In this document: positions 17,396-25,929 of the stretch, one piece after another
How the letters are laid out: every line of letters starts with the position of its first letter
How positions within the stretch are numbered: the stretch's first letter is position 1
Assembly (NCBI RefSeq): GCF_010692725.1
Contig: NZ_JAAFZB010000096.1
Location: 186,001-250,000 of the forward strand
Direction: 5' to 3'
Length of the DNA stretch: 64,000 bases
Source of the DNA: Flavihumibacter soli
Lineage (GTDB): Bacteria > Bacteroidota > Bacteroidia > Sphingobacteriales > Sphingobacteriaceae
Translations under genes and position numbers: made by a program
Notes under the pieces: generated by a model
What the model saw: the letters and a program-made list of their open reading frames with translations, nothing else
Database searches by the model: none
What the model was told of the DNA's origin: nothing

Positions 17396-18217
17396 CTACC
17401 CGCCTTTCTTTTTCTTAAAATTCATTTCCCTGAATAAAAAATAGCGGCCCCCTATATCGGCACTCCATTGATATCGTCCTATGAAATCTCCAAATATTCC
17501 GGCACTTGGTGTAATCCAGATATTGACGCGGCCTGTAGGCGCATAAGCCAACCGGCTTCTCAGGTTCATGGATAGACCGCCGTGAACATAATCGAGATAC
17601 CATTCAGGGGCCACAACCACCCAGCTTCTTTTTGACAAGGCCTTGATACCTATAACCTGCAGTTTCGAAAAACTGATATCACCTCTCGTTTCTTCTCCAC
17701 TTACAGAATTTACTTGCTGTAAAACACAGGCTAGAAGGAACTTTCCTTCCGGTATTATTCTGGAATAGCTGATCACCGGAATTACCAGGTTTTTACCAGT
17801 CCCCAGTAAAGGTGACTGAGCAGTATTCAAACTGATCTCAATAGATGCGGTAAAGGCAGATTTACCCGTTTCAAGGAACTTATAACCAAGCAGGCGAAAT
17901 GAGATGTCGCCGATGCCCGATTGCTTGTAGTTTGCCGGTGTATTCATAGAATTATAAATAAACGGAAGGTCCAGGCGTGTGGTAAATAGCTTCCCTATCT
18001 TCAGAACAGTTCTAAACACCGTCTGATTCAGGTAGAGATCATTGCCATTATTGTCATGGTGCTGCAATTCATTGTAGATCTCTACTCTTGTAATAAATTG
18101 GGAAGGATCGTCAGCGTTTGTCTTAGCCTGCTCTTTCTTGAGTGTATCCGGTGAATTTTGTGCGTGCAGAATACTGGCGTAATTCAAAGAGAAAAATATG
18201 AACAGCAGTTTCTTCAT
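17396..18217 (-). CDS. Outer-membrane beta-barrel, transporter-like
   Basis: Encodes 273 aa with a signal peptide (MKKLLFIFFSLNYASILHAQ). The mature chain is a series of amphipathic strands (RVEIYNELQHHD, TTRLDLPFIYNS, GDISFRLLGYKFL, WVVVAPEWYLDYVHG). The pattern resembles the alpha-oxo-acid/phenol-degradation 'MetA' type barrels, but no specific family can be confirmed. Its C-terminus is basic (FKKKKGG). It is flanked on the same strand by another barrel gene (18337-19062). Confidence 0.65.
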   Translation of the reverse strand: MKKLLFIFFSLNYASILHAQNSPDTLKKEQAKTNADDPSQFITRVEIYNELQHHDNNGNDLYLNQTVFRTVLKIGKLFTTRLDLPFIYNSMNTPANYKQSGIGDISFRLLGYKFLETGKSAFTASIEISLNTAQSPLLGTGKNLVIPVISYSRIIPEGKFLLACVLQQVNSVSGEETRGDISFSKLQVIGIKALSKRSWVVVAPEWYLDYVHGGLSMNLRSRLAYAPTGRVNIWITPSAGIFGDFIGRYQWSADIGGRYFLFREMNFKKKKGG

Positions 18218-18336
18218 CGGACTAATTTCAAAATCGCCTGGTTCATTGCGACGATATCAGAACCTCATCATACCCAGCTGATCAAATGGTGTGTTTACAA
18301 AATCCGGAGGAACATACAGCGGGTACACGAAATAAA

Positions 18337-19062
18337 CTATTGCCCCTGATCAGCCTTTTTCTTAGCAGCGTTTTTCCCAATTGGAATTCCCGCAGTCAGG
18401 TAGAGAACCCTGTTATACTGGCCAGGACTTGAATCGTCAATTACTATATCAATGAGCCCATAATAATACTGGAGATCAAGGTTCATTCCATTACCTTTCA
18501 TCAGCCGGTAACCGATGCCGAATGACGCACCGGCATCCAGCGGATGAAACTGATCTTTTATATTTAGCTTGTATTTCAGGTCATCCTTATCATTGACAGA
18601 TTTTGTAAACTCGTCGAAAACTTTACTGCGCAATCCTAGTTGAATACCGCCTTTCACGAAAAAATTATTTTTGAGTGTGTATTTCATCAACACCGGAACA
18701 TTGAAGTACCTGAGTTTCCGGGTAACGCTCCCGCCGGCAAAGGAGCTGTCGAGGTGCTCATCGTTCAGGGAGTATAAGGGCAGATCATCAGCGCCCATAG
18801 GAGACTTGACAATTACACCCGTATTCAGCATCCAGGACGGGTTCTTAAAAACTTTGATATCAAAATAAAAACCCAGATTAAATCCTGCAAGTTCCTCTGC
18901 TCCCGCAAGATTCCTGATATCGGAGAAGTTGAGCCCGCCCGCTAATCCAAATTCTATCTTGCCCGTATTCAACTCATCGCCCAGTATAATTGATATTAAT
19001 ACCTGTGCATTTGAGGTAGAACCGCAAATCAGTAATCCGGCAATAAGCAGGTACTTCTTCAT
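18337..19062 (-). CDS. PorT-like outer-membrane beta-barrel protein
   Basis: Encodes 241 aa with a signal peptide (MKKYLLIAGLLICGSTSNAQ). Typical phrases of the small Bacteroidota PorT/outer-membrane barrel family are present: KIEFGLAGGLNFSDI, NLGFYFDIKVF, WMLNTGVIVKSPMG, KYTLKNNFFVKGGIQLGL and GIGYRLMKGNGMNLDLQYYYGL. The cargo or role is unknown. It starts 18 bp after the stop of the gene at 19081-20205 and is almost certainly in the same operon. Confidence 0.75.
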   Translation of the reverse strand: MKKYLLIAGLLICGSTSNAQVLISIILGDELNTGKIEFGLAGGLNFSDIRNLAGAEELAGFNLGFYFDIKVFKNPSWMLNTGVIVKSPMGADDLPLYSLNDEHLDSSFAGGSVTRKLRYFNVPVLMKYTLKNNFFVKGGIQLGLRSKVFDEFTKSVNDKDDLKYKLNIKDQFHPLDAGASFGIGYRLMKGNGMNLDLQYYYGLIDIVIDDSSPGQYNRVLYLTAGIPIGKNAAKKKADQGQ

Positions 19063-19080
19063 CTGTTCCCCATTTAGAAA

Positions 19081-20205
19081 CTACAGCCCGAAACGGTATT
19101 GTATGCCTGTTAAAAATTGATCGCGGCTGCCAAGGAAACCGTATTCTGCCCTTAGCATCCAGTGTTTATTTATTTGAAACTGGGTGCCAACGATAAAATT
19201 CCACATATCCTTCACTCTTTTATCTATTGAGTATTGCACCGTGGACGATGCGATGGTACTCAGCGCACCTTCCGCTGTATTTAAAGCATTCCCGGCAGCG
19301 TCCAAAGCACGGTTTGCTGTCTCATACTTCGACTTATTTACCGGGTTGTTTTGCTGAGCAGGTGTCAGGCTCTCCCACCAGGTATCAACCTGAGCTTGTG
19401 TTTCTGCTACTTTCTGCTGGCCCGCGTCAATTCTAGCCCCGGCATCGCCCCCATCGCCCACTACCTCACTTAAGGCAATAGAACCCTTGGTATCACTCGT
19501 AAACTTTACCCGGAAGCCGCCGACCCAAATGGCAATATTCTGCTCGGGTTTTTTAAATTTGAACGACTTTCCCATTCGCGGACCAAATACATAGGTAAAT
19601 ACCGGCTTTTCCAGGGAACTTACATCGGTCCATGCAAAGTTCATATCCAGCGCGAGCCAGCCGCCACCTACACCCATGGTAGGTGTAATTCCAAATCCAA
19701 CAGTTGTCGCAGACAGGTCGGCTTTGGTAGAATAAGCTGCAATTTCATTCCAGGTATTGCTGGTATCGGGTACCCAAACCCCGAATTCAACCGTAGTTGT
19801 CGGTTCGGAAACTCCGAAAATTCCATAAACGTTTAAAAACGGAAGGATCCATACATCAGGTCTAATACTGATGACAGCAGCCTCAGACGTGGCTCCTTTA
19901 AACCGCACAACTTCATCAAGGTCGTAAACGGGGCCGTTATTAAACCCTAACTGAAGGTTTTCGATCACAATGTCCGATTTTTGCCACAGATAATTCACAC
20001 TGATACCCGCTGAATAGGGCAGGTGATAGCCCGCTGCAGCAGCCTTTTTTCCTAAAATCGGAAGCGCATAAGGATACTCTGCACTTTTCAGGCTGTCAAT
20101 CAGCTCTGCATTTTTTTTACCCACTACCTTATTGGTATATACCTGGGCCAGGGCTTGAAAACTTAAGAGCAACAGGCAGGAAAGGAAAATTCCGGAAAGT
20201 TTCAT
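19081..20205 (-). CDS. Outer-membrane barrel with an inserted coiled-coil
   Basis: Encodes 374 aa with a signal peptide (MKLSGIFLSCLLLLSFQALA-Q). Strands such as GISVNYLWQKSDIVIENLQLG and WMLRAEYGFLGSRDQFLTG bracket an Ala/Gln-rich helical insert (about residues 255-325: GQQKVAETQAQVDTWW and NRALDAAGNALNTAEGAL), likely a coiled coil projecting from the barrel. The last residues (GIQYRFGL) are barrel-like. No specific function is recognised. It heads a two-gene unit with 18337-19062; its own upstream 275 bp contains only a tiny open frame. Confidence 0.65.
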   Translation of the reverse strand: MKLSGIFLSCLLLLSFQALAQVYTNKVVGKKNAELIDSLKSAEYPYALPILGKKAAAAGYHLPYSAGISVNYLWQKSDIVIENLQLGFNNGPVYDLDEVVRFKGATSEAAVISIRPDVWILPFLNVYGIFGVSEPTTTVEFGVWVPDTSNTWNEIAAYSTKADLSATTVGFGITPTMGVGGGWLALDMNFAWTDVSSLEKPVFTYVFGPRMGKSFKFKKPEQNIAIWVGGFRVKFTSDTKGSIALSEVVGDGGDAGARIDAGQQKVAETQAQVDTWWESLTPAQQNNPVNKSKYETANRALDAAGNALNTAEGALSTIASSTVQYSIDKRVKDMWNFIVGTQFQINKHWMLRAEYGFLGSRDQFLTGIQYRFGL

Positions 20206-20233
20206 ATCAATATTATTTAAACCAGGTTAATAA

Positions 20234-20350
20234 TTAATTGGTTACTCCGATATTGATGTAAGAATGCTGCCGGGACGCGCGAACAGGAACCGGAAGCCAC
20301 AAAATACTATTGCTGCCAATAAGAAGAGCGAGGTAAAATTTGCGTTTCAT
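20234..20350 (-). CDS. Possible small exported peptide or gene remnant
   Basis: A 38-codon frame from an ATG at 20350 reads like a signal peptide (MKRKFYLALLIGSNSILWLP) followed by VRASRQHSYINIGVTN and a stop. The start context is AT-rich as at other starts here. It occupies the otherwise empty 275-bp interval between the amidohydrolase and the barrel gene. It could be a genuine microprotein or the truncated 5' end of an exported protein gene. Confidence 0.3.
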   Translation of the reverse strand: MKRKFYLALLIGSNSILWLPVPVRASRQHSYINIGVTN

Positions 20351-20480
20351 ATTTTTAAGATTTAATTTTTTAAAATCAACTTTAAATAGCCTCTTTAAAT
20401 ATTCAACCCGTCAGAGCATATGCTCACTCCCGTATCGCATCCAAGTATTTTAATCGTTCCCCCCGGTTTAAATCTGCCGG

Positions 20481-21608
20481 TTATTTTACGATATGCATTG
20501 TTTCCCATGCCCTCACCTTTTTTCTTGCTTCATCAAAAAGGCTGAGATAATTTCCTTTTCTTATTTTTTCGCTTGTTTCAGGTGTCAGAGCTTTCCACAA
20601 GGGTGCATACATCTGGTATACAGCCATGTAAAACTTTTGATCCGGCGGAGCCACTACATCTGTCCCAAAAAGGAAGCGGTCGGGGAACGTGTTCATCAGG
20701 CGGGCGGTGTTCTTAACGGCCCGGGGGCTGGAAATAATATATTTGGCCACCTCATCCCATGAAATATCAAAGTAAACGTGCGACATCGCAGGGTCCTTCA
20801 GGATCTGTGTTACGATCTCAAGATGTGTCGATGATCTTTCGCCGGAGGGAGTTGATGACAGTCCGACTGGGTGAACGATGCGTCCAAGGCCGATATGGGC
20901 CCAGATTATCGTCGTCTTTGGATGGCGCCGTAATACCTCTTTCATTTGTTCGAGATAAACGGGTTCGGTTTTATCTTTTGCCATCGGCATATCCATATCG
21001 TTATGTAAGACAACCACAAGACCCACTTTTCCTGCGAAATCAAGGATACTGTCGAGGGCTGGATTGGTCAGGCTGGCCACTTCTCCTGCTATCTTTGATG
21101 ATACAAATTCCTTATGAATGGAGAACTCGCCAATGCCTGTAAAGACCCCGGGAAATGTTCGCAGCACGCGTTCTATATGCTTCGCCGCGTACATATCAGC
21201 AGGGTTAAAGCCTGTGATCATCGGATCCAGGCGATCCTGCTGCTCTTTGCTTAGCCCCTTGTATTGCATGGCGATATAGGCATCGGTAAAGGAATAATAA
21301 TACAGGGGAGCATCCGATTGCAGGTAATAGCTGGGTGCAAACTTTCCGGAATTCTGAAACGACCATTGCTGCTGTACGGGAATTCCGAATAAGGCAGAGC
21401 GACCTACTTTACTACCCATTATCTGCTCAACGAAATTATCCGCAGTAATGCCTTCCTGTATATAATTGGTCAAATGGAAATGGCTGTCGTTAAACAGGAA
21501 AGACTCAGCGCCTGTTTTTTTGCTTTGAGCAATGCCGCTGCCGGCAATTAGCATCAGCGAAACCGACAAAAAAGAGAACAGGAACAATCTTTTATTTTTC
21601 GTAATCAT
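20481..21608 (-). CDS. Exported amidohydrolase (amidohydrolase-2 type)
   Basis: Encodes 375 aa with a signal peptide (FLFSFLSVSLMLIAGSGIAQ). It has the TIM-barrel metal-dependent hydrolase pattern: NDSHFHLTNY (the HxH pair), FTGIGEFSIHKE, VVLHNDMDMP, TIIWAHIGLG, HVYFDISWDE and FLFGTDVVAPP (the final metal Asp). These match the amidohydrolase_2 family, which hydrolyses or decarboxylates small carboxylates and amides; the substrate is unknown. It lies 67 bp downstream of the porin gene and is the last gene of the glutaminase unit, so an amino-acid-derived amide substrate would fit the context. Confidence 0.8.
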   Translation of the reverse strand: MITKNKRLFLFSFLSVSLMLIAGSGIAQSKKTGAESFLFNDSHFHLTNYIQEGITADNFVEQIMGSKVGRSALFGIPVQQQWSFQNSGKFAPSYYLQSDAPLYYYSFTDAYIAMQYKGLSKEQQDRLDPMITGFNPADMYAAKHIERVLRTFPGVFTGIGEFSIHKEFVSSKIAGEVASLTNPALDSILDFAGKVGLVVVLHNDMDMPMAKDKTEPVYLEQMKEVLRRHPKTTIIWAHIGLGRIVHPVGLSSTPSGERSSTHLEIVTQILKDPAMSHVYFDISWDEVAKYIISSPRAVKNTARLMNTFPDRFLFGTDVVAPPDQKFYMAVYQMYAPLWKALTPETSEKIRKGNYLSLFDEARKKVRAWETMHIVK

Positions 21609-21675
21609 AATCCAGATTTGAAAAGGCAGAGCCTTATTTCACCAAAAGGTCACAATTAATATTGTTCCCATTATT

Positions 21676-23007
21676 TTAAAAATTGATCTCTAAATCAAGG
21701 TTAAAAGCAACGCCGTTGCCACCGACCGCATAAGGGTAAGCAAGGCCCCCAACCGGGGATTCATCCAAAAAAATACATTGCGCATTCAGACGAGTGTAAT
21801 TTGTTTTCTTAAACGGAAAAAAGTTAAGGCCCAGCCTCACCTCTGATGGATCACCGTATTCGCCATTGATCTTGGAGTAGGCTGTATAGAATTGAAGTTT
21901 TTTTGGAAAAACCATTGCTGAAGCCAGCAGCTGGAAACCGTTATCGTTAAGTTGACTCTGCGGAATGGCAGAACCGATCGTCTTGAAATCATCAATCTTC
22001 CGCCAATAGTATTCACCTTCAAGCGCAAAGCCCTTATATTTGGCACCGGCATCCACAGAAGTCATCATGTACCTGGCTTCGTCAATTTGCGATCCGGGAG
22101 CAAATAAGTTGGCTGTGAAAATAGAAGTTCCATCTGAAATGCGGAGCTGTACGTTCTCAAATGCATCTGTAGAAGGCTGACCTTGCCGCGTTTCAACGCT
22201 TCGGCTGAAATGGCCACCAAGCCTGGTAGCTACTTTCTGGTGATTATCATAATCACCATAACTACCGTTGAACATACCATACTCTCCGGTGGTTGGCAAC
22301 CAATACAATGCGGATGCAAAGGTATTGAGCCCGTTGTCAAGCTGGCCGGCATCTACCCCTAAGGTGCTCATATTATTCCCGAGCATGACACTATAAAACA
22401 TGCTTTTGAAAACCTCACCCCGGGCTTGAATTCCCGAGGTATAAGAAGGACGCATAAATTCATCAGCTATCATACGGTTATCAACCGATAACCAGAAGGG
22501 AAAATTCCCTTCGGTGGTTCGCACGCCGGGTAAAGACATAATCCCGCCGGTAAGTTTGAAATGCTTATTAAAAGTGTATGACAGATTACCGGCCACAACC
22601 ACCTGGGCATCCTGCCCCTGGGAGGCATTGGTTGTCCACACATATAAAAAATAAGCGAATTTTGGGTCAAAAGCCCAGCCAGTGAAATAAATACTCACTT
22701 TTTGTAGCTGAATATCCTGGCGATCGTCAAATGCCACGGTCTGCCCGGAGCTATTGGTGTAGCTTGAATCAAGCCCCAGTTGATTAAGGTAACGCAGGTA
22801 AGTATAAGCCCTGATGTTGAGTTCACCAAATTTAGACTTTGCCACGGTATGACCTATCATCGGCCGGTATGTATCACCCGATTTGGTGGTGTCGGCATCG
22901 GTTTTAGTCGAATCCGGGGGGATGCCCTGTGCCTTCAGAACCACTACTGATAAAAACAATATACACATCGCACAAAAAATTCCCTTTACTCTGAATGAAA
23001 GTCTCAC
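21676..23007 (-). CDS. Porin-like outer-membrane protein of the glutaminase operon
   Basis: Encodes 443 aa. The likely start is a GTG at 23007 (VRLSFRVKGIFCAMCIL), giving the signal peptide that ends VLKAQG; no ATG upstream of the signal fits. The mature chain is rich in barrel strands (FGELNIRAYTYLRYLNQLGL, KVSIYFTGWAFDPKFAYFLY, LEGEYYWRKID, LQFYTAYSKINGEYG) and ends NLDLEINF with a C-terminal Phe. It resembles phosphate-selective-porin-like channels of Bacteroidota. It starts 46 bp after the glutaminase stop and probably provides outer-membrane passage for that pathway. Confidence 0.75.
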   Translation of the reverse strand: MRLSFRVKGIFCAMCILFLSVVVLKAQGIPPDSTKTDADTTKSGDTYRPMIGHTVAKSKFGELNIRAYTYLRYLNQLGLDSSYTNSSGQTVAFDDRQDIQLQKVSIYFTGWAFDPKFAYFLYVWTTNASQGQDAQVVVAGNLSYTFNKHFKLTGGIMSLPGVRTTEGNFPFWLSVDNRMIADEFMRPSYTSGIQARGEVFKSMFYSVMLGNNMSTLGVDAGQLDNGLNTFASALYWLPTTGEYGMFNGSYGDYDNHQKVATRLGGHFSRSVETRQGQPSTDAFENVQLRISDGTSIFTANLFAPGSQIDEARYMMTSVDAGAKYKGFALEGEYYWRKIDDFKTIGSAIPQSQLNDNGFQLLASAMVFPKKLQFYTAYSKINGEYGDPSEVRLGLNFFPFKKTNYTRLNAQCIFLDESPVGGLAYPYAVGGNGVAFNLDLEINF

Positions 23008-23053
23008 AGGTAATCGATTTAAAAGTTAAACAATAGGTATCAAGCGCCTGTCC

Positions 23054-24100
23054 TCATTTTGTTTTCGGACTGATCAGGTAAGGATTCATTTTAAGCTCAT
23101 TTACAATCGCAGTGATCGTCTTCCGTGCTTTTACACTGTTACCTGCAGCGTCAAGTGGCGGAGCAATTACCGCGACACCAAATTTGCCCGGACAAACGGC
23201 TATAATTCCACCTCCCACGCCGCTCTTACCGGGCAGGCCAACTTCATACAGCCACTGACCGGAATCGTCATACAAGCCTGCCGTAGACATTACCGACAAG
23301 GTAAATGCACATGTCGGCGGGGATACCACTTTCACTTTGGTTACCGGGTTGATACCTCCATTGGCCAGGGTAGCAGCCATTACAGCCAAATCTTTGGCGT
23401 TGACGTTGATGGCACACTGGCGGGTATATATATCCGTAGAAACAACAGGGTCGAAATACATACGACCATAAGCCTTAAGGAGGTGTGCAATAGCCTGGTT
23501 CCTTAGATTGTCGCCGGCTTCACTGACGTAGACGGGATCGTTTACAGCTAACTTGGCGCCGGCAAAATCTTCGTGGGTTTTTAAAATGTTGTGCCACTTC
23601 GCTGCAGAATCGGCCCCGCCGATCATGCTGACAGCAGCAATAGCTCCGGGATTCACCAGGGGATTGATTTCTTTACCCCTCTGTAATTCAATGGCAACAA
23701 TGGAGTTGAACCGAAGACCGGTAGCATCCACACCAATCTTTTGCTCTACGGCCTTTGCGCCCTGCTCTTCTATCACTTTTGCAAGGGTAAATACCTTGGA
23801 TATAGACTGGATCGATACACGGGAACTCAGATCACCTTTTGTAAACACCTGGCCATCCGCGGTGACTATGGCAATGCCGTAGATATTTGGATCAACATTG
23901 GCCAGTTCCTTAATGTAATCCGCATTCTTACCTTCCTTCAGGTTTTTGAACTGCTCATATGCTTTGTCAATTGCGGCCTGGTATGCCGGGCTTGCCTGCG
24001 CGCTTGTTTTCGTTTTTTGCTGGCCAAGGGCGGCAGTTAGGGTGCCAACGGATAGCATGAGTCCGGAAATCATACCAGCCAGATAAATTGTCTTTTTCAT
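23054..24100 (-). CDS. glsA: Exported glutaminase
   Basis: Encodes 348 aa from the ATG at 24100 (MKKTIYLAGMISGLMLSVGT), chosen because it gives a signal peptide cut near ALGQ. It hydrolyses L-glutamine to glutamate and ammonia. It has the serine-dependent glutaminase motifs: QSISKVF with Ser99 and Lys102 (SxxK), VSIQSIS, FNSIVAIELQ, NPLVNPGAIA, YDDSGQWLYEVGLPGKSGVGGG and a Y-x-R-QCAINV segment. The family is usually cytoplasmic (YbaS/YneH), so the exported version is notable. It is followed by a porin and an amidohydrolase on the same strand. Upstream lie a porin gene remnant and a regulatory site (24354-24380). Confidence 0.93.
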   Translation of the reverse strand: MKKTIYLAGMISGLMLSVGTLTAALGQQKTKTSAQASPAYQAAIDKAYEQFKNLKEGKNADYIKELANVDPNIYGIAIVTADGQVFTKGDLSSRVSIQSISKVFTLAKVIEEQGAKAVEQKIGVDATGLRFNSIVAIELQRGKEINPLVNPGAIAAVSMIGGADSAAKWHNILKTHEDFAGAKLAVNDPVYVSEAGDNLRNQAIAHLLKAYGRMYFDPVVSTDIYTRQCAINVNAKDLAVMAATLANGGINPVTKVKVVSPPTCAFTLSVMSTAGLYDDSGQWLYEVGLPGKSGVGGGIIAVCPGKFGVAVIAPPLDAAGNSVKARKTITAIVNELKMNPYLISPKTK

Positions 24101-24184
24101 TTTAGGGTAGTTTAAATTTTTGATCATTATCCTGTATTTTCAGAATTATCAATACTTCAGCCACCTGCTTTATTAAAAACATAA

Positions 24185-24282
24185 AGTGAACTGTGCATAT
24201 TTGAAATAATTGGATGCCCTTCAAATTGTATCGGTGCAACTCGCCATAGCCATAAATAACCTCAATCTGCAGAATCTTTTGT
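24185..24282 (-). pseudogene. Remnant of a porin gene C-terminus
   Basis: On the minus strand one frame reads KILQIEVIYGYGELHRYNLK, closely matching KIMRMEFIYGYGELDRYNLK at the end of the porin at 25930-27249. After the match the frame drifts (QLFQICTVHFMF against NLFQTRIQFTVM) without the proper stop. The fragment lies between the glutaminase start and its upstream regulatory site, so a porin gene was probably once there and was lost. The rest of 24101-24549 holds the promoter region and nothing else recognised. Confidence 0.75.
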
Positions 24283-24320
24283 CTTTGAAACAGATGTTTC
24301 CCTGAGTTGTATCCTCTCGT

Positions 24321-24408
24321 TAAAATTAACAGGCCTTAGGGAATGTACGTCTACACAATTCTATCATGTTTTTGCACGATGTTAGTAATCGGGATTCTAT
24401 CCGTTCAG
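24321..24408 (-). promoter_or_regulatory. Promoter region shared with the asparaginase operon; site copy 7
   Basis: About 85 bp here match 31299-31386 at roughly 80 percent by eye. The match covers a TAAAATTAACA block, the TCTACACAATTCTATCATG stretch and GCACGATGTTAGTAATCG. The 27-bp site is 24354-24380: ATCGTG, GTGCA, AAAACAT, GATAGAAT, ATTGTG. It lies about 250 bp upstream of the glutaminase ATG and points to it. Confidence 0.75.
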
Positions 24409-24549
24409 GGAGTGCATAATCGTCCCTGTCAACCTTCATTTTATGGAAAAAAGCGCAATAGCTTATATTCAAGCCGGTCGGGCTAACGAGGTGTACTATC
24501 TGTTTTTACAAGTCAATTTTGTCCGGTCAACATCGAGTCAACTGGCAGA

Positions 24550-25836
24550 TTACCGAATCGTGAATGCAATGCGGCTTTGCAGAAAATGCGTAGCACCTTT
24601 TAAATTGAACCGGTCAAGAACGCCATAGCCGTATGACAGCTCAAACCGCAAAAAATCCGCAAGGTACCAGTTGACCGTCGGCGTTACTCTCCAAAATTTG
24701 CCAGCCTGGACAAGGCCATCATTCATATTGAATATTGAATATCTCAGTCCGGCCTCCCATGTTCCGGGGCCGCCTTTAAAAACAGATTTTTTTACCGGTA
24801 CAAACCCATAAATATTACCACCCGCCGTTGTGTATGGCCGCGACTCGCCGCCGAAGAGGTAAGTTACCACCACTTCGCCGCCATTAAAGACCGGATCCCC
24901 TTTTTCTGGCGAACTGAACTTGTGCCAGAAGTATTCGGTTCCTAGCATCCATGGGCCTGAACTATAATATATTTCCCACCCCAAGTAAGTGGACTGATCA
25001 GATCGGAATTTTCCGCTATCCATAAAGAAGGGGGCAGGATTCGCTTCCGGCCTCGATTTAATACGAATGGTATCGTTAACGGGGTGGCCGAGTCGGATAT
25101 TAGCGGCAATGTGTAAATGGGTTTTAGTAGCTTCCGAATATACCGGCAACCAGCCAAGGCGGGAAGCAAATTGCCAGCTATCTGTTGAGAATGATTGTCC
25201 TTTGGAAAGCCAATCTGCATATATACCGAGGTTCCAAAAAATACGTTGTTTTGGAAGAAAACCCATCCACTTTACTCCATCTGCAAGAATGGGAATCGGA
25301 TCACTGGCCATATGTCTTTCCAACATCTCTACTGCGTACCCGCTCATAACTTTACTGAGGGACACGCCCTCTTTGGTTCGCCCAACAAAAATATGACCCC
25401 ACAATTCCGGAACAGCTATCATGATACCCGATTCACGCAAAAACCATGAATTTAGCGAGCCATCATACATTACGCCGGCCTTCCAGGTGACCGTCCTTTT
25501 CGTTTTCAATTTCCCGCTGAAAAAAAGGCGGGTATCCCGAACATCAAATCCCGGATCAAGACTAACATTAGCTGAATCCATCTGTCTTTTGCCTTCATCA
25601 TCCTGTGAAAACCCGGCATATTCATAGAGGAATGCGACTCCAATCTTAAACGAAGTGAAGCCCAGGTTAAATGAGTTAAAAGGCTTCTTTTTAGTGGTGC
25701 TATCAATCAAGGGCAAGGTCTCTCCCTCCGTTCCATCGGGTATAACCTTAATGGTGTCCTGGCCGAAGCCTCGATCCGGCAATATTAGCATCAGACAACC
25801 CAATATACATCCCCAGGGCAGGTATCTGATTTTCAT
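24550..25836 (-). CDS. Phosphate-selective-porin-like protein, paralogue A
   Basis: Encodes 428 aa with a signal peptide (MKIRYLPWGCILGCLMLILP). It is paralogous along its length to the adjacent 25930-27249 protein: shared phrases include IPDGTEG, FVGRTKEG, PIPILADGVKW, FWNLGIY, GFVPVKKSVFKGG and LSYGYGVLDRFNLKG. It belongs to the porin O/P-like barrel group with C-terminal FTIR. It is the last gene of the porin-asparaginase-aspartase-porin-porin series (93 bp after paralogue B). The substrate is unknown; its position suggests amino acids or dicarboxylates. Confidence 0.8.
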   Translation of the reverse strand: MKIRYLPWGCILGCLMLILPDRGFGQDTIKVIPDGTEGETLPLIDSTTKKKPFNSFNLGFTSFKIGVAFLYEYAGFSQDDEGKRQMDSANVSLDPGFDVRDTRLFFSGKLKTKRTVTWKAGVMYDGSLNSWFLRESGIMIAVPELWGHIFVGRTKEGVSLSKVMSGYAVEMLERHMASDPIPILADGVKWMGFLPKQRIFWNLGIYADWLSKGQSFSTDSWQFASRLGWLPVYSEATKTHLHIAANIRLGHPVNDTIRIKSRPEANPAPFFMDSGKFRSDQSTYLGWEIYYSSGPWMLGTEYFWHKFSSPEKGDPVFNGGEVVVTYLFGGESRPYTTAGGNIYGFVPVKKSVFKGGPGTWEAGLRYSIFNMNDGLVQAGKFWRVTPTVNWYLADFLRFELSYGYGVLDRFNLKGATHFLQSRIAFTIR

Positions 25837-25929
25837 CTCCAGTAATTTTTTAATGTTTCCGGCCTTTTAAAGCCAATTTTCCTGTCGAAGGTTTCCTGGA
25901 TTTGTGAATTGCAGGGCCGGTTTGATGTA

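Noticed and set aside
24188-24215. A further GTGCA-N7 hit before the glutaminase
   Set aside because: GTGCA is followed by AATAATTG, with neither GATAGAAT nor a second half-site 21 bp away; it falls inside the porin remnant.
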